The notes below the pieces were generated by a model. That model was not told where the DNA came from, ran no database searches, and saw nothing but the letters and a program-made list of their open reading frames with translations. Shown here one piece after another: positions 1 to 8,437 of a stretch of 64,000 nucleotides of DNA. The stretch spans positions 298,377-362,376 of the forward strand of contig DONT01000004.1 in NCBI GenBank assembly GCA_003513765.1, written 5' to 3'. Position 1 is the stretch's first letter. The number at the start of each line of letters is the position of its first letter. The DNA comes from Jeotgalicoccus sp. GTDB lineage: Bacteria; Bacillota; Bacilli; Staphylococcales; Salinicoccaceae. Made by a program: the position numbers and the translations under genes.

Positions 1-64
1 TAGAACCGACACTGTCCGATAAATGGATTTGTCAGACACTATAGAATCGACACTGTCCGATAAA
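1..64. repeat. 41-bp tandem repeat array, family A (cut by window edge)
   Basis: A 23-base block (1-23) recurs at 42-64 with one difference (ACCGACAC versus ATCGACAC), giving a period of exactly 41 bp. Each unit carries imperfect inverted arms: TTTGTCAGACA at 28-38 faces TGTCCGATAAA at 54-64. After position 64 the second copy degenerates. The array continues to the left of the window or ends there. The sequence is unrelated to the other arrays in the window, but the period is the same. Confidence 0.75.
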
Positions 65-125
65 CATATATCAGTAAATAACTATCTCTGCAAGCCAATC
101 ATCCTCACATCGCACGCCAAAATCA

Positions 126-134
126 TGATAAAAT
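126..134 (+). promoter_or_regulatory. Possible extended -10 promoter for rbgA
   Basis: TGATAAAAT at 126-134 fits an extended -10 (TGn plus TAAAAT). No good -35 is visible. It lies about 60 bases before the chosen rbgA start and directly after a C-rich, G-poor stretch at about 83-123. Confidence 0.3.
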
Positions 135-194
135 GTAAGAGTGATAAACAAAAACGAAAATAGAACGAAACAATATAGAAAGGGGCAACCTAAT

Positions 195-1052
195 ATGTCA
201 ATTAACTGGTTCCCGGGACATATGGCGAAGGCTCGCCGCCAAATTGAAGAGAGTCTGAAGAAAGTAGATGTGGTTATCGAGATACTGGATGCGCGTATTC
301 CGTACGCTTCCAAAAATCCGATGCTGGATCACGTTATCGGTGACAAGCCGAGAGTTGTTGTACTAAATAAGAAAGATATGGCCAGCAATAAAGAAACGGA
401 TCGCTGGATTAGACGGCTGAAAGCTGACGGCGTTTATCCTATAGCGCTGAACGGCAAGGAGCCGAATGTGCTGAAGAAGATTGAAAACACAGTGGTCGAA
501 GCGACCAAGGAAATCTTTGAACGCATGGAGCGTAAGGGCATAAATCCGCGCGCGATCAGAGCGATGATTGTCGGAATTCCGAACGTCGGGAAGTCGACCA
601 TTATTAACAATATAGCCAAACGCAAAGTTGCGAAAACGGGCAACACACCAGGTGTAACTAAAGCGCAGCAATGGATTAAAGCAGGAACGAAAATGGAACT
701 GCTCGATACGCCGGGAGTACTATGGCCTAAATTTGAAGATGAGTCGATTGGACGTAAACTATCTCTGACAGGTGCGATTAAAGATAACGTGGTGAACCTT
801 GATGATATCGCGATATTTGCACTCAAATTCATGCAGGAACATCACCTTGATGCAATTAATAAATTTTATAACATTAATATCGATGAAAATTCTGAAATCG
901 TGGAAATTTTTGACGCAATCGGGCAGTCGCGGGGCTTTAAAATGAGCGGTAATGAAATCGACTACGAACGCGTTACTGAAAAAGTGATTTACGATACTCG
1001 CGATGCAAAAATCGGTCAGTTTACATTCGACCTGTCTGAGGATGCTGAATAA
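195..1052 (+). CDS. rbgA: Ribosome biogenesis GTPase RbgA (YlqF)
   Basis: RbgA is a circularly permuted GTPase that helps late maturation of the 50S ribosomal subunit. The permuted order is visible: the G4 motif NKKD comes first (about residue 58), followed by G1 GIPNVGKST (about 126) and G3 DTPG (about 171). The N-terminus WFPGHMAKARR is typical of the family. The frame is open from a GTG at 141, but the ATG at 195 is chosen because GAAAGGGG lies just upstream and the family starts at this point. The product is 285 residues, close to the usual length. It ends four bases before rnhB, so the two are probably co-transcribed. Confidence 0.95.
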   Translation: MSINWFPGHMAKARRQIEESLKKVDVVIEILDARIPYASKNPMLDHVIGDKPRVVVLNKKDMASNKETDRWIRRLKADGVYPIALNGKEPNVLKKIENTVVEATKEIFERMERKGINPRAIRAMIVGIPNVGKSTIINNIAKRKVAKTGNTPGVTKAQQWIKAGTKMELLDTPGVLWPKFEDESIGRKLSLTGAIKDNVVNLDDIAIFALKFMQEHHLDAINKFYNINIDENSEIVEIFDAIGQSRGFKMSGNEIDYERVTEKVIYDTRDAKIGQFTFDLSEDAE

Positions 1053-1056
1053 TAAT

Positions 1057-1815
1057 ATGAAGATAAGCGATATTAAACTGGAGATTAACAAGATAAAAAC
1101 CATGGGCGATTTAAAGTCCTCGGCCTATAACGAAGACGAGCGCAAAGGTGTACAGGGCGCGCTTAAATCACGGGCGCGCATACTCCAAAAAGAATTGGCA
1201 CTCGTCGAACATTTCGAGAGGATGATGATGCATGAAAACAAACACCCGGATATCATTATTGCAGGTATCGATGAAGCAGGTCGCGGTCCGCTGGCAGGAG
1301 ACGTCGTGGCAGCGGCTGTTATTCTGCCGCAGGATCATAAGATAATCGGGCTCGATGATTCAAAAAAAGTTCCGCTCCAAAGAAGAATCGCACTGCGTGA
1401 AGAAATTATGAAACATGCTGATTACGGTGTCGGTATTGCAACAGCTGAAGAAATCGACACGCATAATATTTACAACGCAACTAAAATTGCAATGCAGCGT
1501 GCGCTTGATAATTTATCGGGTCAGCCTGAACATCTGCTGATCGATGCGATGACGCTCGACAACGGTGTGCCGCAGACGTCTATCATTAAAGGCGATGCAG
1601 TGTCCAATTCTATCGCCGCAGCTTCAATAATTGCAAAAACGACACGTGATTTAATGATGGAAGAATACGCTGAAGAATATCCGGAATACGGATTTTCAAA
1701 TCATAAAGGCTATGGCACAAAAGCACATCTTGAAGCATTGGAAAAATACGGTGCCACACCGATTCACAGAAAAACATTTGAACCAGTCAAAAGTATGTTC
1801 GGCGGCCAGTTCTAA
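1057..1815 (+). CDS. rnhB: Ribonuclease HII
   Basis: RNase HII cleaves RNA in RNA-DNA hybrids and removes misincorporated ribonucleotides from the chromosome. The catalytic signature GIDEAGRGPLAG begins near residue 70, followed by DDSKKV, a later acidic residue in IDAMTLD, and the GYGTKAH segment. The 252-residue length and the helical N-terminal extension before the catalytic core match Bacillus and Staphylococcus RnhB. The ATG at 1057 was chosen over in-frame starts at 1003 and 1042 by comparison with family N-termini; its Shine-Dalgarno (GAGG at 1038-1041) is rather far upstream. It sits directly behind rbgA, a common firmicute arrangement. Confidence 0.93.
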   Translation: MKISDIKLEINKIKTMGDLKSSAYNEDERKGVQGALKSRARILQKELALVEHFERMMMHENKHPDIIIAGIDEAGRGPLAGDVVAAAVILPQDHKIIGLDDSKKVPLQRRIALREEIMKHADYGVGIATAEEIDTHNIYNATKIAMQRALDNLSGQPEHLLIDAMTLDNGVPQTSIIKGDAVSNSIAAASIIAKTTRDLMMEEYAEEYPEYGFSNHKGYGTKAHLEALEKYGATPIHRKTFEPVKSMFGGQF

Positions 1816-1835
1816 GTGTTTTAATTCACAATCTT

Positions 1836-1876
1836 AATCCGCATAAAAGCCCGAAATCTCAATAATAATGCGGATT
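1836..1876. other. Inverted repeat in the rnhB-sucC gap
   Basis: AATCCGCAT (1836-1844) and ATGCGGATT (1868-1876) are perfect inverted arms separated by 23 bases. No T-run follows, so it is not a typical intrinsic terminator. It could be a weak terminator for rbgA-rnhB or an operator for sucCD. Nothing else is recognised in the gap besides the sucC promoter. Confidence 0.4.
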
Positions 1877-1962
1877 CGAACTATATTCTTTGTATCTTGT
1901 GAAATATTTTTCAAACTTTCTCAAAATAACAATAATTTGTTTGATTAGTTACCACTTACACG

Positions 1963-1991
1963 TTTACATTCGACTAAGTGTTTCCTATAAT
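1963..1991 (+). promoter_or_regulatory. Sigma-A-type promoter of sucCD
   Basis: TTTACA (1963-1968), a 17-base spacer, then TATAAT (1986-1991). This is nearly consensus, and it lies 42 bases before the sucC start. Confidence 0.8.
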
Positions 1992-2032
1992 TGAGTATGT
2001 AAGCTTTATTAAAAAGTCTTAGGAGGAAAATC

Positions 2033-3202
2033 ATGAATATCCATGAGTATCAAGGAAAAGAAATTTTTCGCTCAATGGGTGTAAACGTACCTAAAGGTGA
2101 CGTTGCTCTTACACCAGAAGAAGCAGTTGAAGTAGCAAAAACACTTGATTCAGATGTCTACGTTGTCAAAGCTCAAATCCACGCAGGTGGCCGTGGTAAA
2201 GCAGGCGGCGTTAAGATAGCAAAATCTGTCGATGAGGTTAAGGAATATGCTGAAGAATTATTAGGCAAAGTCTTAGTCACTCATCAGAACGGTCCGGACG
2301 GGACTGAAATCAAACGTCTTCTTGTTGAAGAAGGCTGCGATATCGACAGCGAATACTACTTAGGCTTCGTAATTGACCGCGCGACGAACCGCGTTACATT
2401 AATGGGTTCTGAAGAAGGCGGAACAGAAATCGAAGAAGTGGCAGAAGCAACTCCTGAAAAGATTTTTAAAGAAGTTATTGACCCTGCAGTAGGTCTTCTG
2501 CCATTCCAGGCTAAAAGACTTGCATTCAATATTAATATTCCAACAGCATCAGTAAACAAAGCAGCTAAATTAATGCTTTCTTTATATGATGTATTTATTG
2601 AAAAAGATGCAGCAATTATGGAAATCAACCCGCTTGTCACTACAGGTGACGGCGAAGTTATCGCACTTGATGCAAAAGTTAACTTCGATGCCAACGCTCT
2701 TTACAGAAACAAAGACGTTGTTGAATTACGCGACTTTGATGAAGAAGATGAAAAAGAAATCGAAGCATCTAAACACGATTTAGCATACATCGCTTTAGAA
2801 GGAAATATCGGCTGTATGGTTAACGGTGCCGGACTTGCAATGGCAACGATGGATACGATTAACCACTTCGGCGGAAAACCTGCCAACTTCCTTGACGTAG
2901 GGGGCGGCGCGACTGCTGAGAAAGTTACTGAAGCATTCAAGCTTATCCTTAGTGATAAAGCTGTGGAAGGTATCTTTGTAAACATTTTCGGCGGAATTAT
3001 GAAGTGTGACGTTATAGCTGAAGGTGTAGTTGAAGCTGTAAATAACGTTGGTCTTGAGATTCCTCTTGTAGTTCGTTTGGAAGGTACAAACGTTGCAGAA
3101 GGTAAGAGAATTCTTGCAGACTCAGGTCTCGCAATTACACCGGCAAGCACAATGGCTGAAGGTGCTCAGAAGATCATCGCTGCTGTAAACGAAAATAAAT
3201 AA
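2033..3202 (+). CDS. sucC: Succinyl-CoA ligase (ADP-forming), beta subunit
   Basis: The beta subunit of succinyl-CoA synthetase interconverts succinyl-CoA with succinate plus CoA and makes ATP in the TCA cycle. The N-terminus MNIHEYQGKEIFRSMGV is diagnostic. It is followed by an ATP-grasp domain with the basic, glycine-rich IHAGGRGKAGGVK segment, the metal-binding region EINPLV, and the C-terminal ligase domain with GCMVNGAGLAMATMD and NIFGGIMKCD. The 389-residue length is standard. AGGAGG at 2021-2026 sets the start. It forms a two-gene operon with sucD, 17 bases downstream, driven by the strong promoter at 1963-1991. Confidence 0.97.
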   Translation: MNIHEYQGKEIFRSMGVNVPKGDVALTPEEAVEVAKTLDSDVYVVKAQIHAGGRGKAGGVKIAKSVDEVKEYAEELLGKVLVTHQNGPDGTEIKRLLVEEGCDIDSEYYLGFVIDRATNRVTLMGSEEGGTEIEEVAEATPEKIFKEVIDPAVGLLPFQAKRLAFNINIPTASVNKAAKLMLSLYDVFIEKDAAIMEINPLVTTGDGEVIALDAKVNFDANALYRNKDVVELRDFDEEDEKEIEASKHDLAYIALEGNIGCMVNGAGLAMATMDTINHFGGKPANFLDVGGGATAEKVTEAFKLILSDKAVEGIFVNIFGGIMKCDVIAEGVVEAVNNVGLEIPLVVRLEGTNVAEGKRILADSGLAITPASTMAEGAQKIIAAVNENK

Positions 3203-3219
3203 TAACGGAGGAATATATT

Positions 3220-4128
3220 GTGGCTGTATTTGTAGATAAGAATACTAAAGTAATTGTACAGGGTATTACCGGTTCAACAGCACTATTCCACACGAAGCAG
3301 ATGCTTGAGTACGGTACTCAAATCGTTGCTGGTGTGACACCTGGTAAAGGCGGACAGGAAGTTGAAGGCGTACCTGTATTCAATACTGTAGAAGAAGCTA
3401 AAAAAGAAACTGGCGCAACTGTATCAGTAGTATACGTGCCGGCTCCATTCGCAGCAGACTCAATTATGGAAGCTGCTGACGCGGAACTTGACCTTGTAAT
3501 TTGTATTACAGAACACATTCCGGTACTCGACATGGTTAAAGTAGTACGTTACTTAGAAGATAAAAAGACGCGTCTTATCGGACCGAACTGTCCTGGTGTT
3601 ATTACTGCCGACGAAACTAAAATCGGTATTATGCCTGGATATATTCACAAAAAAGGACACGTTGGTGTTGTATCACGCTCTGGTACATTAACTTATGAAG
3701 CAGTTCATCAGTTAACTCAGGAAGGTGTCGGCCAGACATCTGCTGTCGGTATCGGCGGAGATCCTGTAAACGGTACGAACTTTATCGATGTGCTAAAAGA
3801 ATTCAACGAAGATCCTGAAACTTACGCAGTAGTAATGATCGGGGAAATTGGCGGTACTGCTGAAGAAGAAGCTGCAGAGTGGGTTCGTGATAATATGACT
3901 AAACCTGTTGTCGGCTTCATCGGCGGACAAACTGCACCTCCAGGAAAACGTATGGGCCATGCCGGTGCGATTATTTCAGGCGGTAAAGGGACTGCTGACG
4001 AAAAAATCCGTATCATGAACGAGTGCGGAATCGAAACAGCTGCAACACCTTCAGAAATTGGTGAAACGCTGATTGAACGCATTAAGAAAGAAGACGGACT
4101 TTACGAAAAATGTCTGACTGTAAAATAA
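3220..4128 (+). CDS. sucD: Succinyl-CoA ligase (ADP-forming), alpha subunit
   Basis: The alpha subunit binds CoA through an N-terminal Rossmann fold and carries the histidine that is phosphorylated during catalysis. The CoA-binding region GITGSTALFHTKQML lies near residue 15. The signature GPNCPGV is in the middle, and the phosphohistidine is His247 within GRMGHAGAIISGGKGTA. It has 302 residues, as usual. It begins with GTG at 3220 behind GGAGG (3207-3211); no in-frame ATG is available nearby. Only 17 bases separate it from sucC, and a strong terminator follows. Confidence 0.97.
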   Translation: MAVFVDKNTKVIVQGITGSTALFHTKQMLEYGTQIVAGVTPGKGGQEVEGVPVFNTVEEAKKETGATVSVVYVPAPFAADSIMEAADAELDLVICITEHIPVLDMVKVVRYLEDKKTRLIGPNCPGVITADETKIGIMPGYIHKKGHVGVVSRSGTLTYEAVHQLTQEGVGQTSAVGIGGDPVNGTNFIDVLKEFNEDPETYAVVMIGEIGGTAEEEAAEWVRDNMTKPVVGFIGGQTAPPGKRMGHAGAIISGGKGTADEKIRIMNECGIETAATPSEIGETLIERIKKEDGLYEKCLTVK

Positions 4129-4160
4129 TTTTAATATAACTCATACAAGTGAGTGAAAAA

Positions 4161-4193
4161 GACGGTAATCCACCCGGATTATCGTCTTTTTTT
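4161..4193 (+). terminator. Intrinsic terminator of sucCD
   Basis: An 11-bp stem (4161-4171 with 4176-4186, one G-U pair), a four-base loop ACCC, and a run of seven T. Confidence 0.9.
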
Positions 4194-4286
4194 GTCTTTT
4201 TCTGGAAACTTTTGTCGGCAAAATGAAATCTGAATTTCGCCCGAATCTTTTATAATATAAGTATCATAATAACGGGGGAGACACAT

Positions 4287-5075
4287 ATGGATTTACTACT
4301 TATGAGCTATGCAGGCGTCACTTCAAAAGAATATTTAGCAATCGTAAATAATGGCTTTATTTCGCCTGAATTAAAGCGTAAAACTGAGTATGCAAATACA
4401 CTCGACAGGAAGAGAATTATCGCAGATTTGGACAGGCTGAATATCGGCTATATTACGCATGAACACTCACTTTATCCGCCTTTACTGAAAGAGATTTATG
4501 ATTTTCCCTACATATTATATTACCGCGGTAATGTGAAGCACTTAATGGAAGATATGCTCGGTGTTGTCGGCAGCAGAAAAGCGACGGATTATACGAAGAA
4601 AGCGCTGAAACTCCTCTTGCCGGCTCTTAAAAACATTGCTATCATATCAGGACTTGCGTACGGTGCTGATGAAGCGGCACACCGTATTGCAATCGGTAAT
4701 AATATGAAGACAATCGGCGTGCTCGCATTCGGGCACGATACGCATTATCCGAAAACGACAGCGGATATCCGTGCTGAAATGGAGAAAAATCATTTAACAA
4801 TCAGCGAATATCCGCCGGGCACTCCGATTCAGAAATGGCAGTTCGTTGCACGGAACAGAATTATTGCAGGGTGTGCCCGCGGAGTTCTCGTGACTGAAGC
4901 GGAAGAAAAAAGCGGCAGTTTAATTACGCTGGAGATGGCGCTCGATGATAACCGGAACGTCTACTGCCTGCCCGGGAACATTACATCGGCACTGTCAAAA
5001 GGGACTAACCTGCGTATAAAAGAAGGTGCATCAGCAGTCACGGATGCACAGGATATACAGTGTGATTTCGAATGA
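4287..5075 (+). CDS. dprA: DNA-processing protein DprA (Smf)
   Basis: DprA binds incoming single-stranded DNA during natural transformation and loads RecA on it. The Rossmann-like core shows GVVGSRKATDYT (about residue 93), ISGLAYGADEAAHRIA, FVARNRIIAGCARG and the lysine/serine-rich stretch EAEEKSGSLIT, all in family order. At 262 residues it is the compact form seen in staphylococci. The ATG at 4287 follows GGGGGAG. A TATAAT at 4251-4256 may be its -10, but no -35 is convincing. It precedes topA, as in Bacillus and Staphylococcus, and suggests that competence functions are retained in this lineage. Confidence 0.93.
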   Translation: MDLLLMSYAGVTSKEYLAIVNNGFISPELKRKTEYANTLDRKRIIADLDRLNIGYITHEHSLYPPLLKEIYDFPYILYYRGNVKHLMEDMLGVVGSRKATDYTKKALKLLLPALKNIAIISGLAYGADEAAHRIAIGNNMKTIGVLAFGHDTHYPKTTADIRAEMEKNHLTISEYPPGTPIQKWQFVARNRIIAGCARGVLVTEAEEKSGSLITLEMALDDNRNVYCLPGNITSALSKGTNLRIKEGASAVTDAQDIQCDFE

Positions 5076-5113
5076 AAGCGGCAGCTGTGAATATTATAAT
5101 AAGTCGATTTTGA

Positions 5114-5143
5114 TTGACAAAGTAAAATTTGACTGTGTATCAT
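5114..5143 (+). promoter_or_regulatory. Sigma-A-type promoter of topA
   Basis: TTGACA (5114-5119), an 18-base spacer, then TATCAT (5138-5143), 49 bases before the topA start. Confidence 0.65.
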
Positions 5144-5192
5144 TTGGACTTGAATAGATTAAAAGCATAAAAGAAAATTAGGAGGCAGCAGA

Positions 5193-7262
5193 GTGGCAGA
5201 CAATTTAGTTATCGTAGAATCACCTGCGAAAGCAAAGACGATTGAAAAGTACCTCGGTAAACGTTATAAAGTAATTGCTTCCATGGGACACGTGAGAGAT
5301 CTTCCGCGCAGTCAGACTGGAATTGATACAGAAAATAATTACGAACCTAAATATATTACGATACGCGGTAAAGGCCCGTTATTAAAAGAATTGAAAAAAG
5401 AAGCAAAAAAAGCAAAGAAAGTATTCTTAGCAAGTGACCCCGACAGAGAAGGGGAAGCAATTGCCTGGCATCTGAGCCACGCACTTGGACCCGATAATGA
5501 TTATTACCGTGTGGTTTTCAACGAGATTACGAAAGATGCAGTTAAAGAAAGTTTTAAAACACCGTCGGAAATCGATATGCAGCTGGTGGATGCGCAGCAG
5601 GCAAGGCGTATACTTGACCGCCTTGTGGGTTACAACATCTCACCTGTATTATGGAAAAAAGTTAAAAAAGGATTATCGGCAGGGCGTGTGCAGTCGGTTG
5701 CACTGAAATTAATTATCGACCGCGAAAACGAAATCCGTAAATTCGTTCCTGAAGAATACTGGTCTATTGAAGGAACATTTAAAACTGGCCGCTCTAAATT
5801 TACAGGTAAATTTAACAAGCTTGCTTCAGATAAGCAGAAGACTAAACTTCAGAACAAAGACGATGTCGATAAAGTTATGGCCCAAATAAAAGGCTCGGAC
5901 TTCAACATTGATTCTGTTGAGAAAAAAGAGAAGAAACGTAATCCGGCACAGCCGTTTACAACTTCTTCACTGCAGCAGGAAGCAGCGCGTAAGCTGAACT
6001 ATAAGGCACGTAAAACAATGATGCTTGCTCAGCAGCTATATGAAGGTATCGATATTAAAAAAGAAGGCACAGTCGGTCTGATAACTTATATGAGAACGGA
6101 TTCGACACGTATTTCAAATACTGCGAAAGATGAAGCCTATGATTTAATCGAGTCGACATACGGCAAAGAATTTACCGGTACTCAGAAGTCAGCGGCGAAA
6201 GCTGCAGCACAGGATGCGCACGAAGCAGTTCGTCCGACATCCGCAAAACGTACACCGGATAATATGAAGCAGTACCTGAGCCGTGATCAGCACCGTCTGT
6301 ATAAACTAATCTGGGACCGTTTCATTGCAAGCCAGATGGCACCGGCAATATTAGATACTGTTAAAATAGATTTAAGCAATAATGGCGTCCTTTTCAGAAG
6401 TACCGGTCAGACGATTAAATTTAAAGGCTTTATGCAAATTTACATCGAAGGTACAGATGACACAGAAGATGATTTAAACAGTAAGCTTCCTGAAATGAAT
6501 GAAGGAGAGACAGTAACATCAGAAAAAATTGAGCCGGCTCAGCACTACACACAGCCGCCGCCGAGATTTACTGAGGCACGGCTCGTTAAAACACTGGAAG
6601 AATCAGGAATCGGGCGCCCGTCAACATACGCGCCGACAATCGATACCATTCAAAAACGTAACTATGTCCGCATGGACCAGAAACGTTTTATCCCGACTGA
6701 AATCGGTGAGATCGTCAACGAGCAGGTTGTGGAATACTTCCCTGACATTATCGATATTGCCTTTACCCGTAATATGGAAGAAAGCCTCGACTCAGTAGCT
6801 GACGGTAATAAAGAATGGCGCCAAGTTATCGACGAATTCTATAAAGGCTTCAGTCCGCAGGTTGACCGGGCGGAAGCAGAAATGGAAAAAATCGAAATTA
6901 AAGATGAACCGGTTGGAGAAGACTGTGAAAAATGCGGCTCTCCAATGGTTTACAAAATGGGCCGTTACGGTAAATTCATGGCATGTTCGAATTTCCCTGA
7001 CTGCCGCAATACGAAAGCAATCGTCAAAGAAATCGGCGTTAAATGTCCGACTTGTAAAGAAGGGGAAGTCGTCGAACGTAAATCGAAGAGAAACCGTATT
7101 TTCTTCGGCTGCGAAAGATATCCTGAATGCGACTTCGTATCATGGGATCGTCCAATCGGGCGGAACTGTCCGAAATGTGAGCATCACCTGGTTGAAACGA
7201 AAAAAGGCAAGAAGGCACAGGTTAAATGTACGAACTGTGAATATAAAGAAGACGCAAGCTAA
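5193..7262 (+). CDS. topA: DNA topoisomerase I
   Basis: Type IA topoisomerase that relaxes negative supercoils through a covalent 5'-phosphotyrosine. The TOPRIM domain is N-terminal (VESPAKAKTIEKYLG, then DPDREGEAIAW near residue 75). The active-site tyrosine lies in ITYMRTDSTRIS near residue 299. Three tetracysteine zinc modules occupy about residues 580-685 (CEKCGSPM, CPTCKEGE, CPKCEHH). At 689 residues it matches firmicute TopA. It starts with GTG behind GGAGG at 5181-5185. A terminator closes it. The tRNA methyltransferase gene trmFO that normally follows in relatives is not present. Confidence 0.97.
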   Translation: MADNLVIVESPAKAKTIEKYLGKRYKVIASMGHVRDLPRSQTGIDTENNYEPKYITIRGKGPLLKELKKEAKKAKKVFLASDPDREGEAIAWHLSHALGPDNDYYRVVFNEITKDAVKESFKTPSEIDMQLVDAQQARRILDRLVGYNISPVLWKKVKKGLSAGRVQSVALKLIIDRENEIRKFVPEEYWSIEGTFKTGRSKFTGKFNKLASDKQKTKLQNKDDVDKVMAQIKGSDFNIDSVEKKEKKRNPAQPFTTSSLQQEAARKLNYKARKTMMLAQQLYEGIDIKKEGTVGLITYMRTDSTRISNTAKDEAYDLIESTYGKEFTGTQKSAAKAAAQDAHEAVRPTSAKRTPDNMKQYLSRDQHRLYKLIWDRFIASQMAPAILDTVKIDLSNNGVLFRSTGQTIKFKGFMQIYIEGTDDTEDDLNSKLPEMNEGETVTSEKIEPAQHYTQPPPRFTEARLVKTLEESGIGRPSTYAPTIDTIQKRNYVRMDQKRFIPTEIGEIVNEQVVEYFPDIIDIAFTRNMEESLDSVADGNKEWRQVIDEFYKGFSPQVDRAEAEMEKIEIKDEPVGEDCEKCGSPMVYKMGRYGKFMACSNFPDCRNTKAIVKEIGVKCPTCKEGEVVERKSKRNRIFFGCERYPECDFVSWDRPIGRNCPKCEHHLVETKKGKKAQVKCTNCEYKEDAS

Positions 7263-7268
7263 GAATAA

Positions 7269-7300
7269 ACTGTATCCGGAGAACCGGGTGCAGTTTTTTT
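7269..7300 (+). terminator. Intrinsic terminator of topA
   Basis: An 11-bp stem (7269-7279 with 7284-7294, two G-U pairs), loop AGAA, and a run of T to 7300. Confidence 0.88.
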
Positions 7301-7396
7301 GTTAAGCGTTCATACACGACAGTCTTACCTCTAAACCCTATCGGACAGGCAATCACAAGCGTAAAAGAAATGAAAGCGCCTTTATTGTCTTCCTTT

Positions 7397-7424
7397 TTGA
7401 CAGAATTATAAATATTTGTACAAT
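7397..7424 (+). promoter_or_regulatory. Promoter candidate for xerC-hslVU-codY
   Basis: TTGACA (7397-7402), a 16-base spacer, then TACAAT (7419-7424). A second candidate closer to the gene is TTGGCT (7500-7505) with the extended -10 TGATAAAAT (7521-7529). Transcription from the second would begin only a few bases before the xerC start. Confidence 0.5.
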
Positions 7425-7545
7425 TGAGTGCAATTTAATTAAAAATGGTTTAATATAATTACTGTTGTTTATTTTTGGACAGGTGTTATATTGTATTACT
7501 TGGCTAAATAATTTAAATTATGATAAAATTCAGACAAAGAATGAG

Positions 7546-8433
7546 GTGGTTGAAATTTACGTCAATGATTTTTTACGAATGCTTAAGTATCAGCGTAATT
7601 TTTCCGATCATTCTATAAAAAGTTATGATCATGATATTCATGAATTCATAACTTTTTTGAAGACTGAAAGTTTATCGGTACAGGCATTTAAATATATTGA
7701 TGCAAGAAACTACCTGGCAATGCTGTATGACCGCAACTTTAAAAAATCAACCGTATCGAGAAAAATATCGACGCTTAGAAGCTACTACAATTATTTAGCT
7801 GACAGAGACTGCGTCGATATAAATCCGTTTACGGCACTGCCTTTTCCAAAAAAGGAAGAAGTGCTTCCGGATTTTATGTACGAGAATGAAATCGAAGCGC
7901 TATTTGAAAGTCTGGATCAAAATCATAAAATGTATGAACGCGACCTCGCGATACTGGAGCTGCTTTACGCAACTGGTATGCGGGCGAGCGAACTGATTGC
8001 TTTAAGGCCGAAGGACATTGATTTCACAGTACAGATTGTCCGGGTGCTTGGGAAAGGACGCAAATGGCGGGTCGTGCCGTTTCACGACCGTGCAGCCCGT
8101 GCTTTGGAAAGTTATGCTGAAACATACAGCGAAGAGATACTTAAGAATGATGCAATGTGGGTAAATCACAGAGGAGGGCCGCTCACAGTTCGCGGACTCC
8201 GCCATATTATCGATATGACGGTGAAGCGGAGCGCGCTCCATCTGGACATTCATCCGCATACTTTCCGGCATACGTTTGCAACGCATTTACTGAACAACGG
8301 AGCAGATTTACGGGCAGTGCAGGATTTGCTCGGCCATGAGTCTTTATCAACGACACAGCGCTACACTCATGTGACGACTGATCAGCTTAAAAAGACTTAT
8401 TTAAATGCACACCCGAGTAATAAGAAGAGGTGA
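7546..8433 (+). CDS. xerC: Tyrosine recombinase XerC
   Basis: XerC, acting with XerD, resolves chromosome dimers at dif during division. It has an N-terminal SAM-like core-binding domain and a C-terminal catalytic domain. The catalytic residues are visible (numbered from GTG 7546): Arg146 in ATGMRASEL, Lys170 in GKGRKW, His238 and Arg241 in HTFRH, a histidine in GHESL, and the nucleophile Tyr273 in QRYTHV. The start is uncertain. No ATG exists near the family start; GTG 7546 is used here, but AGGTGG at 7544-7549 sits ideally for an ATT at 7555. The first gene of an operon with hslV, hslU and codY, as in staphylococci. Confidence 0.9.
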   Translation: MVEIYVNDFLRMLKYQRNFSDHSIKSYDHDIHEFITFLKTESLSVQAFKYIDARNYLAMLYDRNFKKSTVSRKISTLRSYYNYLADRDCVDINPFTALPFPKKEEVLPDFMYENEIEALFESLDQNHKMYERDLAILELLYATGMRASELIALRPKDIDFTVQIVRVLGKGRKWRVVPFHDRAARALESYAETYSEEILKNDAMWVNHRGGPLTVRGLRHIIDMTVKRSALHLDIHPHTFRHTFATHLLNNGADLRAVQDLLGHESLSTTQRYTHVTTDQLKKTYLNAHPSNKKR

Positions 8434-8437
8434 CAAA

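Noticed and set aside
759..1103. Minus-strand open frames within rbgA and many other genes.
   Set aside because: They lie opposite clear coding genes, have no ribosome sites and no recognisable protein features.
7520..7618. A 32-codon frame from ATG 7520 overlapping the xerC start.
   Set aside because: Different frame from XerC, no ribosome site, composition of random frame; treated as chance.
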